NCBI GenBank assembly: GCA_020205615.1
Contig: CM035165.1
Location: forward strand, 83,080,005 to 83,144,004
Direction of reading: 5' to 3'
From: Panax quinquefolius
Lineage: Eukaryota; Streptophyta; Magnoliopsida; Apiales; Araliaceae
Length of the DNA stretch: 64,000 nt
Shown here: positions 24,741 through 36,501 of the stretch, piece by piece
Layout: each line of letters begins with the position of its first letter
How positions within the stretch are numbered: the stretch's first letter is position 1
Notes under the pieces: model-generated
What the model saw: the letters and a program-made list of their open reading frames with translations, nothing else
What the model was told of the DNA's origin: nothing
Databases searched by the model: none
Made by a program: the position numbers and the translations under genes

Positions 24741-24760
24741 GTTGGTATCAAACCTATAGG
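24741..24760 (+). promoter_or_regulatory. Primer binding site of element B
   Basis: TTGGTATCAAACCTATAGG starts two bases after the LTR end. It is a tRNA-iMet type site with small changes from TGGTATCAGAGC. Confidence 0.82.
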
Positions 24761-26390
24761 TTATAACTCTTAGGTATGTGTACCTAAGACTATAATCGTA
24801 GAGAAGAGGATAAGAAAATCGTTGAGTTAAACGATTAAGGAAGAGGATCACCACGTGATCATAGTGAATCGTAGTAACAGATGAGCTGTTAAACGATGAA
24901 TGATTTATAGCTAATGCTATGAATGAATGGTACTACGAAGTAGTACACGGAAGAAGAACTCAGATTGAGTTGTAAAGGTTAGTATATGGATTAAAGAAAA
25001 TTCGTATTAAGTAAAGAGAAAGATAGAAGTTGTAAGATTTCAATTGAGGACTCATGTGATGGCTGAGTTGTATGAACCTTTGAATGGGCAGAGGTTTGTG
25101 CTTGGTGTAACAACTGCTCAGTTTATTACAGTGCTAATCATTGGAATTGGTCACGCTATTAAGATGTATATGACGATAAGATGAATCTTTTCTCATATAT
25201 AAACTTGATAAGTAGAGAAGGTTAAAGTAGGTGCGAGTTCTTAAACTCATACTTAAGGTAAGTTCTTGACTCGTAATAATATGGTATGTTTTCGAATATC
25301 TCAACTAATGGATGCCTAAGGTCTGTCTGGATGTTCTTAAACTCATATTATTGTGGAAAGTTCCTGAACTCATAATGTGTGGTAAGTTGATGGACTGTAC
25401 TATGGTATAGAGATGTTTAGACTGAAAACGAAGTATTTTCAGTAGATCTAGCATTGAAGGTGCTAGAGAGGTTTAAGTATTGTCGCAGTAAGACAATGAA
25501 GGAAGATGGAGAATAGGATATTCCAAATCCTCTAGCTATGCTAGATTTCGAAGTTTATTCAAATCGTGCTGAAATGTACATTTTGAAAGAAAAAAAGAAT
25601 TGGTTAAACTTTTTGAACCAATGGATTTTTAAAAGAGTTGTTCTTTGTATGTCTATGCCAATTACTTCGGCTAGACAGAAGTTGATTTTTAAATATCAAA
25701 AGGAATTTTATATCGTCCGTGCATTTGATGCAAGGATGGTAAAAAGATGGAATTGTTAATGCAATTGAATCTGGTGGGATGTGATCTTAGGATCAACAAA
25801 CCACTATGGTAAGATTTATAATGACGAAGTCATAAACTGACGAAGTCCTCAACGTACTATGAATAGTATGGTATCATGACGTCATGAAAATGTTTTAAAG
25901 TATTGCGAAAAGTATTTAAAGAAGTATTCGATGTCAATTGATTTGACTAGACGAATGTTTCAAGAAATACCCAAAATTTTTGGTATTAAGTCTGAGGTGA
26001 ACATACCCCTAAATGGGGATATACGATGGGCTGATCACCTACGTATGGAAAGAGGTAGTTTACCTTCTTTGTGATTGTAAACTTACCGTGGAAAGAAAGG
26101 TTTACGGCGAAAGGCTGTTTAACCTAGTAAAGAGTTCATGGTCAATTTGACCCCTCAGCAAAAGAATGAGATATTTTTAAAGGAAGTTTTATATTCCTCG
26201 CTATTCCTTCTACTTCATAACTCTTGATAGGTTATGGAGGTTGGAATGATGGAAAGATAAGAACATCTTTGAAGAGAAGTTGAGAAGAAGAGTAAGCTAA
26301 AATTTTGAGGACGAAATTCTGTGAAGAAGGGAAAAATGTGAGAACTCGGGTAAGGGTTTGGTTTTAAGAAATTCCGAGGACGAAATTTTT

Positions 26391-26405
26391 ATAAGGAGGG
26401 AAGAA
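26391..26405 (+). promoter_or_regulatory. Polypurine tract of element B
   Basis: ATAAGGAGGGAAGAA lies directly before the 3' LTR. Confidence 0.8.
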
Positions 26406-27304
26406 TATAACAACCCGAAATTTTGGATTATCCAAAATTTAGGTTTAAAGAATTAGTTATTAATAAAATAAATTTTTATTAATACTATTATGTGCTATGT
26501 AATTATTAATCGTTCTATAACCTAGAATGATTATAAGTCGGGAGTATTCTGGCTTCGAGCTAGATTGAGCGAGTAAGAATTTTCAAGACAAAAATGAAAG
26601 TTTTCTGGGAACAAAATATTTTTCGGGGAAAAAGACGAAATAGGCACTATTCACTCGTTTCTGCTCGGAGATTTATTTTGAAATTCCGAGAAGTTATTGA
26701 TTACGTAAAATCTTGAGACGTGATGGAATATTCAATAATATTTCGGTTATGGCAAAAGCGAAGTTTCAGACATCTGGACTCAAAACCTAAGGGTTAGGAA
26801 AAGTGAGTTAGAGAATGTAATGAGTACGTATAATAACTAGGGTTATTATCGTGAGAAATCTGAGTATAATCTGAGTTATTATCTGAGTATAGTAGGAAGA
26901 TTAGTACGACGATAATACTGAATATCGTATGAACGAAATCTGAAGAGAATACGAGAATGAGAATGCGTAGAAGAATCGATGAGTCTAAATGGACTTTGTG
27001 TTCATGGACTTTGTAGAATCTAATTGGACTTGGATTATGTCAAGCCCAATGCTTTGTGAAGTTAAGCCCAAGTTAGGCCCGATAAGAATTAGGGTTAAGG
27101 CCCGAACCAAGAAAGAAAACCGCGGATCGAGCAGGTGGGTAAATGGGTAAGAACGGGGAAACCCATGGGGTGACCCATGGGGCATGTGGGCCAGCCACTT
27201 GGCCACCAAGTAAGGGTGGTGGCCAAGTAAACTTGGTGGCTAAGTTTGGAATAGTAAGGAGGTTAAGGAGGCGAAATGACTAAATTGCCCTAGCTTTGGT
27301 TTTC

Positions 27305-27312
27305 TATAAATA
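27305..27312 (+). promoter_or_regulatory. TATA box of LTR B (3' copy)
   Basis: TATAAATA, conserved with 1254-1261, is followed by a GA tract at about 27359-27383. Confidence 0.6.
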
Positions 27313-28261
27313 GAAAGCTAAATTTTCATTTTCTAGGATTTTGAAAATCCTATAACTTGAGAGAGAGAGAGAGAGAGAGAGAGCTTGGATGAAGAGGAAG
27401 AGGAAGATCGTGAGCATGAATGCTCGGATCAAAAGTGATCGTGAAATAGAAGAGCTTGCAAATCGCCGGCTTTGTATAACGGAAGAGGATTAAAGAAGAA
27501 CGGTAATCCGAACCCTAGTTTCTTCTAATATTTTCTTTAAGTTTAATATGATTAAAACATAGCTTAATGAGAGCGATCCAAATGAATCCTATGAACGATT
27601 AGGTGAAATAAGTAAGGAATAATGTTCTATAACATCAAATTCCAAGAAAAAGTAGAATCTTAATCCAAAATATCGATTAAAATGAAGAACGAACGAAGAA
27701 CGCGAAGAACACGAAGAATGTTGTTGATGGACAAATTTAAAACCATCGTAGGATAATTGTTGTTGATGGACAAGTTTAAAACTATCGTGTATAAGTTAGT
27801 TGCATATTGCTTGGTTAGGAACAGTAGAAACGTTCATGAAGAACGGATTAAAACTTAGCTATAACGAAGTTATGGCAAAATTTTTGTAAAAGACGAACGA
27901 GAATTAGAAAGTTAATAAATGAACCCGAACGTGTAGGGTTTCATAAGAAAGTAAGAGAATGTAAAAAAAGTGAGTCATGGACTCAAGAACGAACGAGTTT
28001 CGAGTTCGGATGACCGAATTACGGATGAACGAGCGAAGAACATTAAAAGCATAAAAATGAACGAACGGTTAAGATTAAGCCAATGGAATGTCACGTTAAC
28101 AGATTCAGAACGAAGTTTTGTCTGAAGGGTATAGAAGTACGTAAGATAAGAAAGACAATGGCTTTGGAACGACCTCATTCTGAGTTATAACGAAGAAGTT
28201 ATGAAATCATAATGTACGCATCTCAAACTTAATGAAAGACTTAGAAAAAATTTCTAGGGTT

Positions 28262-28470
28262 TTGTCTCGGCGCTGCAGCGCCAGATAGACTGTGAGAAGT
28301 GTTGCCGTAGCATGTGCTCGGCCATAATCTTCTGGAGAGTGGCACCACAGCGCGAGAGATAACAAAGGACTTGGCACCGCAGCGCCAGCCCGGGAAGAGA
28401 GGAGAGAGAAGTAGGTCGCGTCGTAGCGCAAGAGGAAAGGAAGGACACGGCGCCGCAGCGTCGGTGCAGA
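28262..28470. repeat. GC-rich GGCRCYRCAGCG motifs in LTR B
   Basis: At least four copies of a GGCRCYRCAGCG motif lie here. One is the perfect palindrome GGCGCTGCAGCGCC (28269-28282); others are near 28340, 28373 and 28449. In the 5' LTR (2331-2520) each of these spots has unrelated sequence of similar length, while the spacers match. Confidence 0.75.
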
Positions 28471-30953
28471 GTAATGCCCAGAAATGAGATTTTTAGTTCT
28501 CAGTTACTGGAGGATGTGCAAGAAAGAAGTATGAACATGTAGTTCACGTAATGTAACACTCAATCAAGTGTTTTAAACCTTTAGTGAAGGTTGAACGGAA
28601 AGATTTAGCGAGATTAAAAGATAGAGAATGTAAGAGCTAGATTACGTAACCGATATCCGGGGACCGTAGTCGTAATGAACGAATGTGATGGATTACTGTG
28701 ATTGCGATTCCTTAGAAGTTGGGTGATGAAGGTAATAAATAACATTCGAATGTTATGTCATGGTAAGAGAGATAAGTGTAAAGCGTATAGACTCTGTGAA
28801 TGCAACGTTGTTGCGATGAACGATCGGTCTTTGCATACAATGATCGGTATGGCTTCGACATTAAGAAAGAATAATGAACGTGGGGTTCATGGGTTGGATA
28901 ACGATGAAAGCAATTGAAACCTTGATTAAAGGTTGAATAAGAGAATTAAGAGACGAGTAATGTGAACATTGAATACGTAACGATCCTCGTGAATTGTATT
29001 TGTGTCAGACGAACATTCTAAGTATACAATGGTTGTATGACTTAGACGTTGACGAAGGTAGTAAGTAAGATACGAATGGTATCAAGGAAAGCCATAGAGA
29101 ACGATAATGAGATTTATGAAAGTCCGAGGGTGAGTCGGATAGAGAATGTTAGAATGAATGTAAGCATTAGACACTTAAGCCAACGTAAGGGTTGAGTGTA
29201 CGCGATTATTAAACGGGCAGAACCTACACCCCGTGTATGGTTTGACCGTAAGGTAATGAAGAATAAGATTTAACTGTGAACGGTGAAGAAACTGAGTTAA
29301 GGATAATAACGTATAACGTTAAGAAGTCGAGTTAATAAGTATAACTTGGACAATGTTCCGAGTTGCAGGAACTGGACGTTATAAGATATGAATAAGTTCA
29401 TATGAAATGTTTAACGCTATGACCTCGTCGTATTGACATTGGATGATCGTTCTGAGTATATAGAAGACTGTATGACTTAGACGATAAGGAATGAATCCTG
29501 AGGTATGGCATCTAGTTGCCAGAAAGCCGTAAGGAATAAGAAGTTGACTTAACGAACATTATAGTTTAATGGTTCGTATAAGTTAAGAGAAGTTAGGTTG
29601 TAGTACAATCGTAACTTTGATAGTTGACATATGGGAGCTGGGATAAACAATTCCTTCAGAGAGCGAAGGTATATACAAAATTGGAAACCGATCTAACTCA
29701 CTGTGTGGGCAGTGTAGATGAGACGGGAACTTGTTTGTTAGTTGTTTGTGGGAAACCACTCAGAGTACCATATGGACTACTAGCAGAGAAGCGATGTGTC
29801 TTTGAGTCCTATAGTTTATAAGAAGAATATAAGAATGCAAATCATCAAAGATGATGAACGTTTTGAGTAAGACATCTTCGTATGTCATGAAGCTGTAAAG
29901 CGAAAATGAAAGTTAGTCACGTAAACTTATATTGCAAAAACGCGAACCCTAAGAAGTAAAGTTAAGTAAACCAATGCGTAAGTCAAGTATATGACTAATT
30001 GGTCAACGTATTATTTCCTTATGTGTTATATAGGGATTTGGAATGAGTAGTTCAACGTTAACTATAAGTTATAGTTGTGCATAAGGCAAGTTTTCTAACT
30101 TCATTCATGCTATATGAATGCTAGTTTCTTAAACTTCTCAGATGTTTGACTTGAGAAGTTATGTCTATGTGCGAATGTGTAATATTTGTACAGGGTGGTA
30201 GAACGTATGAGGCCTTGTGCCACAATTTGAACACTTCGGTGTTTCTTTGAGATGAACTGTTCTATGATTGAGCTGTTCAATACAAGTATGCTCGATTTAT
30301 ACATGAACCTTTATTGTTAAGACTATGCTAATGATTCTTTCCAGACAGGATATGTATGGAAAAAGGTAGAAGAATGAAAGTAGTGTAAAGAGTATATCAT
30401 GAATGTTTTAAGATGATAGGAATCGAGACTATTCCTATTATTCAAGCTGCTTCATAACCTTTGTTCGGTTATCAAAGTTCTGAAAAATGTTTAAACTCTT
30501 GAAGTTTTTTGTTCAACTGTTATGACTTGTTGGGCAATTGAATGCTCACACTCGCTTTAAATGAAAAATATTTTCAGCGAACGATGTTAGAAAGAACTTA
30601 AGGATCCCGTAAAGATCAAGCTAAGCGGTATCCAGACGAAGTGCCATTTAGTATGTGAATGTGCGTGAAGAGCAAGCGAAGACTTGTAATATATAATGAT
30701 AGAATTAAACTATAGACTAGTTTAATGAACAGTTATGAATCCTTGGTGGCGGATGAAAGTAACTCGTGTAAGATGTACAGAATAATGTAATTATCATTAT
30801 TTGTAATGAAAGAGGTTCTAAGGTTTCGAGAACCTGGGATTTGAGAATATATGTTATTATATTTAGCTATATAATGACGTATGTTTGGAAGGAAATGGAA
30901 TCATGATGTACGGAGTCCGGGTCTGAAAGTAGACCGGATTTTGGGGCGTCACA

Positions 30954-31287
30954 TCACTGACCAAAGTACGTAGCTTTCGCGGCTTAGCTGGTTATTATCG
31001 AAGATTCGTAGAAGGGTTTTCTCGAATCGTTACTCCATTGACTCAGCTGACTCGAGAAGATACAAAGTTCGATTGGAGCGAGGAATGTGAGAAGAGTTTT
31101 CAAGAACTCAAGAGAAGACTCATTTCAAAGACTGCTCGGCTACAATACCATCCGGCTCGGAGGATTTGTCATCTACTGGTGATGCTTGAGGCAAAGGGTT
31201 AGGATGTGTTCTCATGCAACATGGGAAAGTCATAGCCTATGCCTCATGACAACTCAAAGAATATGAGAGGAATTATCCTACTCATGA
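30954..31287 (+). pseudogene. Gypsy A pol: end of RT, start of RNase H
   Basis: The plus-strand frame reads SLTKVRSF-GLAGYYRRFVEGFS and then FDWSEECEKSFQELK. These are the thumb and connection end of a Ty3/Gypsy reverse transcriptase. The RNase H start after it is damaged: frames shift around 31150-31210, and words such as LMQHGKVIAYAS and KEYERNYPTHD appear in different frames. Upstream Gag, protease and most of RT are not in the window, being cut off by element B at 30953. At 31287 the gene is broken by a reverse A LTR and resumes at 36502. Identification as Gypsy pol is firm; the copy is dead. Confidence 0.9.
31283..31287. repeat. Target site duplication of solo LTR A, left
   Basis: CATGA precedes TGTGACGCCCCC and recurs at 36502-36506 after the LTR. 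Confidence 0.92.
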
Positions 31288-32580
31288 TGTGACGCCCCCA
31301 AAATAGGTCCATTCCATCCAACCCATTACGAAGTCGCCAAATACATGGCATGCGTAAATAACTACAACTTTATTATTACAACATATAAGCTGTGAGTTTA
31401 AATACGAGATATTGCCATCTAGACAATATCCACACGCAAATAAATCCCCATCATAATTATTGATACATTATTTTACAAAATGGTGAGGACTACTAAACAA
31501 CTCTCAGAAGAACCTTCATTCCATACCCCGACTAGTACTTCGCTACATTCTCGCCTCCCCGAGAAGAAAAATGGAACAATAAGGAAAAGGGTGAGCTCAA
31601 CTAGCCCAAGAAGAATATTATGACTAAGATAATATACAACAAATTATCGTTAGTCTTCAACAAGGAAAAATCTAATAGAATACAATAGACAACAAATTTT
31701 AAATCAATATTCGCAGTGGAAATAATAATTCATAGAAGGGTTACGTAGAGAATGAAATCTACTATAATCTATGAATTTAACAGTCCATCATCAATATTTT
31801 ATCCTCTGTAACATCAATCAATATTCATCTCAAATCAAATATTCATCTTTGCACTACAGGCCAAAGATATTCATTAGTCGGTCATGTTCATCTCAACACC
31901 TGTTCATCTTTGCACTAAAGGCCAAAGATATTCATCAGTCAGTCATGTTTATCTCAACACCTGTTCATCTTTGCACTACGGGCCAAAGATATTCATAAAA
32001 AAAAATCAACCTTCTTTACAGGCCAAAGATATTCAGTAACATCATCATTTAGGACTGAGGATGATGAAAATAATTTTAACGAAAACGAATCCAGTGAAAC
32101 AAAAGAACAAATATTAAGGATTCGTATTTTAAACAATCCAAGTTCAAAAATACTTCATAAGTAATCAGAGTGGAGTAAAATTCAAGAATGATCAAAACAT
32201 GGATACAATCAAAGATAGGAATCATAATGCATAATCTTGGACACGAGAAAGAAAATTTAATTTTTCGTAGAATTGTCGTGATTCGTGAATAGTCAGAGTA
32301 TCGTGAATAGTGCCGTATACGTGAATAGTAACTCCGACACCAAAAGATAGAAATTTCACAAAAAACATCATCATGCTTCGTGAATAGTACTCGTGAATAG
32401 TAACTCATGAATAGTAACTCGTGAATAGTAACCCCGACATGAAAAAGTTCCAAATTTGATAAAAAGTTCCAACTAATATTTCAGCATAATGATATTGAAG
32501 AAATAATATCATTTGAGAAGAAAATAACATCCCTTACCTCGAAAGACAGTACTTCTAGTTGAAACACCGGATATAGGCTA
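31288..32580 (-). mobile_element. Solo LTR A (reverse), segment 1
   Basis: This is a reverse A LTR inserted in Gypsy A pol with target duplication CATGA. It starts on this strand with TGTGACGCCCCCAAAATA. No primer site or interior exists, so it is a solo LTR left by LTR-LTR recombination. It is split by a forward A LTR at 32581-34994 and resumes at 34995. Without the insert it is about 2.8 kb. Confidence 0.92.
31845..32040. repeat. About 62-bp tandem repeat in LTR A
   Basis: Three to four units start CATCTTTGCACTA and contain GGCCAAAGATATTCAT. A related set is at 59565-59715 in another reverse A LTR. Confidence 0.85.
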
Positions 32581-33121
32581 TGAGACCCCAGATTTTATCA
32601 ATAAAGATTTAAATTTTGTCGAAATAATTTTTTAATATTATGGTGTGAATTTGAGATAATATTATAGGTGTGGGTAGTATTTATAAATTTTGCAAAGTAT
32701 GCAAGTGGTTATATTATATTCGATTGGTGGGAATATTAGGTTTAGCGAGGGAATATTCGCACAACTACTCAATCATTGGTGGACCCCACAATGTAATTAT
32801 TGTTAGATCGAGAAAGCGACAAAAAATATTTTATTGAAATAACGGCGGAAGTTTTACTGGTTGATCATTGTTGAACTACTCGGTAGTAAAAGTACGATGT
32901 ACGGTGGTTGCATAGTAGCACACGGTATTGATTATTGATGCTTATGTGAGAAGTCACTCGGTTTGATTCCATTATTGCCGATTAATAATATGAATTATTA
33001 TAGCGATAATGACGTTTTGTTTTATTCAGTATTATTAACGTAATAAAAAGCGAAACATCTTTTTATATAAAATGAATACTTTATTAAAGTTATTCTATAA
33101 ATAGAATATATTATATTTTAT

Positions 33122-33192
33122 TATGCATAGTGTTGCATAGTGTTTTTTATGTAGTGTTTTGCATAGTGTTGCATAGTGTTTGCATAGTAAAA
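33122..33192. repeat. GCATAGTGTT short tandem repeat
   Basis: Several copies of GCATAGTGTT with slight spacing changes lie between TATAAATAG motifs in the U3-like part of the forward A LTR. Confidence 0.8.
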
Positions 33193-33314
33193 TGTTTTAT
33201 ATAAATAGAATATATGATATTTTATTTAAAAGATTTTGCTTTAAATATGGACCGTCGATTAAAGTAAATCAATACGGACCGTTCATGGATTAATTACTAT
33301 GCATTCTATTTTCC

Positions 33315-33322
33315 TATAAATA
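33315..33322 (+). promoter_or_regulatory. TATA box of LTR A (nested forward copy)
   Basis: TATAAATA is followed by an AGAGAGAAGC-rich leader. It is conserved at 46143-46150 and, reversed, at 35125-35132 and 60275-60282. Confidence 0.6.
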
Positions 33323-33499
33323 GAAGCTCATTCCTTCATTATTTTCTTACGAATTCTTTGAAACTCTAGAGAGAAGCTATAGAGAGAAAATCTATAGAGA
33401 AAAAGAAAAGTATTCGCTACTTCACTTTTCCAATATTAGGTTCTTCTAAGGTAAGGGATATTATTTGTTGTATTCGTAAGAGTGTTATTCTTTCTTATT

Positions 33500-34010
33500 C
33501 ATGAAGAGAACTTCATTATTCCATTCATTATTATTCATTGGTTGAATAACTGTAAAAGTGGCATACCCTATACATAACCTCGTGATCACGCCAGCATACC
33601 CTATACTTGGTGAAATCCTTATATTATTCCATTCTTATTTATTACATTAGAATAACTTTGTATATGCTGAATCCCTATACTTGGTGATCTTCTTACATTA
33701 TTCCATTCTTTATTATTCTGTTGGAATATCACATCTCGTGTGTTTTACACGGACACAGTTCCATTGTTTATTATTCCGCATTTATTATTACTGTTGGAAT
33801 ATCTTGTGCGTGTTTTTACACCGGACTGGTTCCATTGTTTATTATTATTCAAAGCATTTATTATTACATTGGATCATCCCGCTCGGTGTGAATTTCACCG
33901 ACACGGTTTAGTTATTATTATTCTCATTGGAATAACTTTGTCATACATCTGCAACCGCATGCATGGTGATTTCCTTTGTTATTCCATTCTTTATTATACC
34001 GGTTAGTTAA
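33500..34010 (+). repeat. About 70-80-bp hairpin-bearing repeats in LTR A
   Basis: About six units carry TTATTCCATTCTTTATTATT and TGGAATA followed by an imperfect inverted repeat whose letters vary but whose pairing is largely kept, for example GTGTGTTTTACAC and GGTGTGAATTTCACC. The better preserved set is at 46320-46810. Confidence 0.75.
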
Positions 34011-34994
34011 AACTTTGACTTTTATACTCCATGAAATTAGTAGAATATTCTTGATATTTGCGTTTCATCCAAAGATCTTTTAATGGAAATATTCTTCCGA
34101 TCATTCTTGAATTTTACTCTACAAAACAAAGATCTTGTTGACAATTTGGACGTTACTAATTCTCGGATAAAATAATTCTTGAACTTGTTTTATTGAATTA
34201 TTATGTCATCATCATCATCCTCATGTTATAATATGTTATCTTTTGGCTTACGTGCATAGATGAACTTAGTATGATTATGACCGAGGATCATTCGGTATAA
34301 TCATGGCTTGTTATAAATGATGTGATAAAAGTCCTCGGTGACCAGATCGCAGTTGATGGATAGTTTTTGGTATGATTATGACTGGGGTGATTAGGTATAG
34401 TCATGACCATTATGATAATTTGATGAAAATCCTTGACTATGGTACATGGATGATTAGATATTGTGGTTTATTCATTAAAGCTGAGTCTTAGTGATAAAAA
34501 TTTATGAAAACCTTTTAAAACCTAAAAGATAGTAGACTTTATTTTCTACTTGACTCTTTTAATGGATTGTATATTACCGCAGATTAAACTGGTTGTCTAT
34601 TGTATTTTATCAGTTTAACACTGTTGAAGGCTAATGATAATTTATTCTACATTATCTTAGTCATAATATTTCTTACTGGGCTAGTTGAGCTCACCCTTTC
34701 TTTCACTGTTCTCTTTAGGAAATGAGAACATAGCTGGGACGAGTCGGGGAACGGAGTAATAGTCCAGAGGATAGCATTAGTAATCCTCACTATTCTGTGA
34801 AATATGTGATAATAGTTGTAATGAGGACTCCTTTTGAGTTTGTATAATATCTAGTAGACAATATTTGTATTCAAACTCACAGTTTATGTCGTATTGTACA
34901 CGACAGTTATATTAGTAAGTTGTATTTGAATTTATGTACCATGTAAGTGGCGACCCAAGATGGGTGACGTATACCTAATTTTGGGGGCGTCACA

Positions 34995-36501
34995 TAGGCT
35001 ATGACTTGAACTTGCACCGTATATCAACACTCAAAGTATACTCAAAATACTCACAAGAATACGCTCGATAATATAGAGAGAAAACTTGATTTTTGGTGTG
35101 ATTTTCAATTCTAACCTAAGCACCTATTTATAGGAAATTGCTTAGAACACCAAAGCGAAAATTGAATATAATAATATTATTTATAAACAAAATTCCTTAG
35201 CCCACCTTTGAAATCTGATTTCAGCCATAGCACATGTTAAATGAGGTTCACAAACTCACCAAAAACGTTTTTCTCAAAATAATTAATTAAAACTCCCAAA
35301 AATCAATTATTTGAACTCTCAAACTTCAATAACTCATAATAAATAGCCCTTTTATCGAAAATTGAATCTCACGAGATTTTATAGGAAATTCAATTCTCTA
35401 CAACTTTACTGAGAAGAAAGTTTTTCCAATTCCAAGCAGAAATTGGCCAAGAAATCCACAAACGGACTATTTTATAAAGCTATAATCAATTTTCGGTCAA
35501 GAAATGGGTCCACCAACACACAAAACATGTGTTAAACATTTAATCCAACAAAATACTCTTCCTCCTCATATACTCATATATCCCACATTCATTATAAAAA
35601 TATCACCGTTAATATATTATTAAAATAATATATTTAAATGAATTATTTTATCGAAAAAGATAAAATATTAATTTTCAACAATTGTCACATTAAAAAATTT
35701 TCTCCATCTATATCCACATAAAATCAATATTTTCCTCATCATATAAATCAATAATTAATTATTCACAAATAATATTACAGAGAATCACAGATCTTGCAAC
35801 GGGAATAGATTTCCCTAAGAAAGAGGGGCTTTCGATAAGGATCTCTCCATCACGGGCGGCATGATTAGGTGACCAAACCTCTCCTTAGAGCAGTAACTTT
35901 CTAGACATTGCCAATAATGTTATCCAATAATATTATTCAGATAATATGAATTATTGTTACGATAATAAAAATCTTTGTGTAATGACAATTATTGAAACAA
36001 CAAAGAATATAAAATATCAACGCAACAATTATTGAATCAATAAAATAAAATATCGAAGCGATAATTCATGTAACAACTATTGAGTAGTGCCTTCTTACAT
36101 AAGAATCAATAATTGGTGCAATACCGTAATGCTCTTCTTGTTCAACAACGCAGTATTAGTGTGTTTTAACCACCGGGTATTCCAACAAGATATATCTTGG
36201 TAGAATAACTACGTCGTTATTTATAAACAACTTATATTTGTCGTTTTCTTCATCCAATCGCTTCCGTTATGGGGCCCACAAAAGATCAAGTGCGTCGCAT
36301 TTAATATTCCCAAACGAGACGAATATTCCACGACCAAACGAATATTCCCCGACGATAATGAATATTTTATCACCACTTGCTTATTTAAAATATTTGCGCA
36401 TTTTACCCATAACTAACCACATTAATCAAATCAACCCTTACTATTTCAAAATAATAAATAAAGGAAATTCCTTTTTATTTAAAAAATTTTGGGGTCTAAC
36501 A
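34995..36501 (-). mobile_element. Solo LTR A (reverse), segment 2
   Basis: This continues the reverse A LTR and ends GGGGTCTAACA at 36501. It matches window start 1-550 and 60120-61200. A reversed TATA box (TATTTATA) is at 35125-35132. The target duplication CATGA follows. Confidence 0.92.

Larger units (their letters stand above)
24740..26405 (+). mobile_element. Internal region of element B (1666 bp)
   Basis: This is the stretch between the B LTRs, from primer site to purine tract. The longest open frame (25538-25759, 73 codons) matches no family I recognise. No Gag, RT, RNase H or integrase motif is visible. The end (26375-26405) has GGACGAAATTTTTATAAGGA then GGGAAGAA, a typical Gypsy polypurine tract. 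Element B is therefore non-autonomous with LTRs 2.7 times longer than its interior. Confidence 0.85.
26406..30953 (+). mobile_element. LTR B, 3' copy (4548 bp)
   Basis: It starts TATAACAACCCG (the usual TG start has become TA) and ends GGGGCGTCACA. This is the complete B LTR, and it shows where A and C inserted into the 5' copy. It joins directly to Gypsy A pol at 30954, so B inserted into that gene. The left junction is outside the window. A GC-rich patch at 28262-28470 is unlike the 5' copy. Confidence 0.92.
32581..34994 (+). mobile_element. Solo LTR A (forward), nested (2414 bp)
   Basis: It starts TGAGACCCCAGA and ends GGGGGCGTCACA. It aligns along its length with the 3' LTR of Gypsy A (38333-38911 plus 45542-47846). 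There is no primer site or interior, so it is solo. It sits inside a reverse LTR of the same family, making a long imperfect inverted repeat. Confidence 0.9.
32574..35001. repeat. 7-bp direct repeat flanking nested LTR A
   Basis: TAGGCTA occurs at 32574-32580 and 34995-35001, either side of the forward A LTR. A 5-bp duplication would be usual for Gypsy, so either the LTR edge changed or the duplication is irregular. Confidence 0.7.

Noticed and set aside
28207..28448. Serine/alanine-rich minus-strand frames in LTR B
   Set aside because: They come from the GC-rich patch and are absent from the other LTR copy.
32076..32453. 125-codon open frame on the minus strand
   Set aside because: It is inside LTR A, made by the 14-bp GAATAGTAAC repeats; it is not kept in other A LTRs.
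31288..34994. A DNA transposon with long terminal inverted repeats (TGTGACGCCCCC...GGGGGCGTCACA)
   Set aside because: The two ends belong to two A LTRs of opposite orientation; each has its own other end and flanking repeat.
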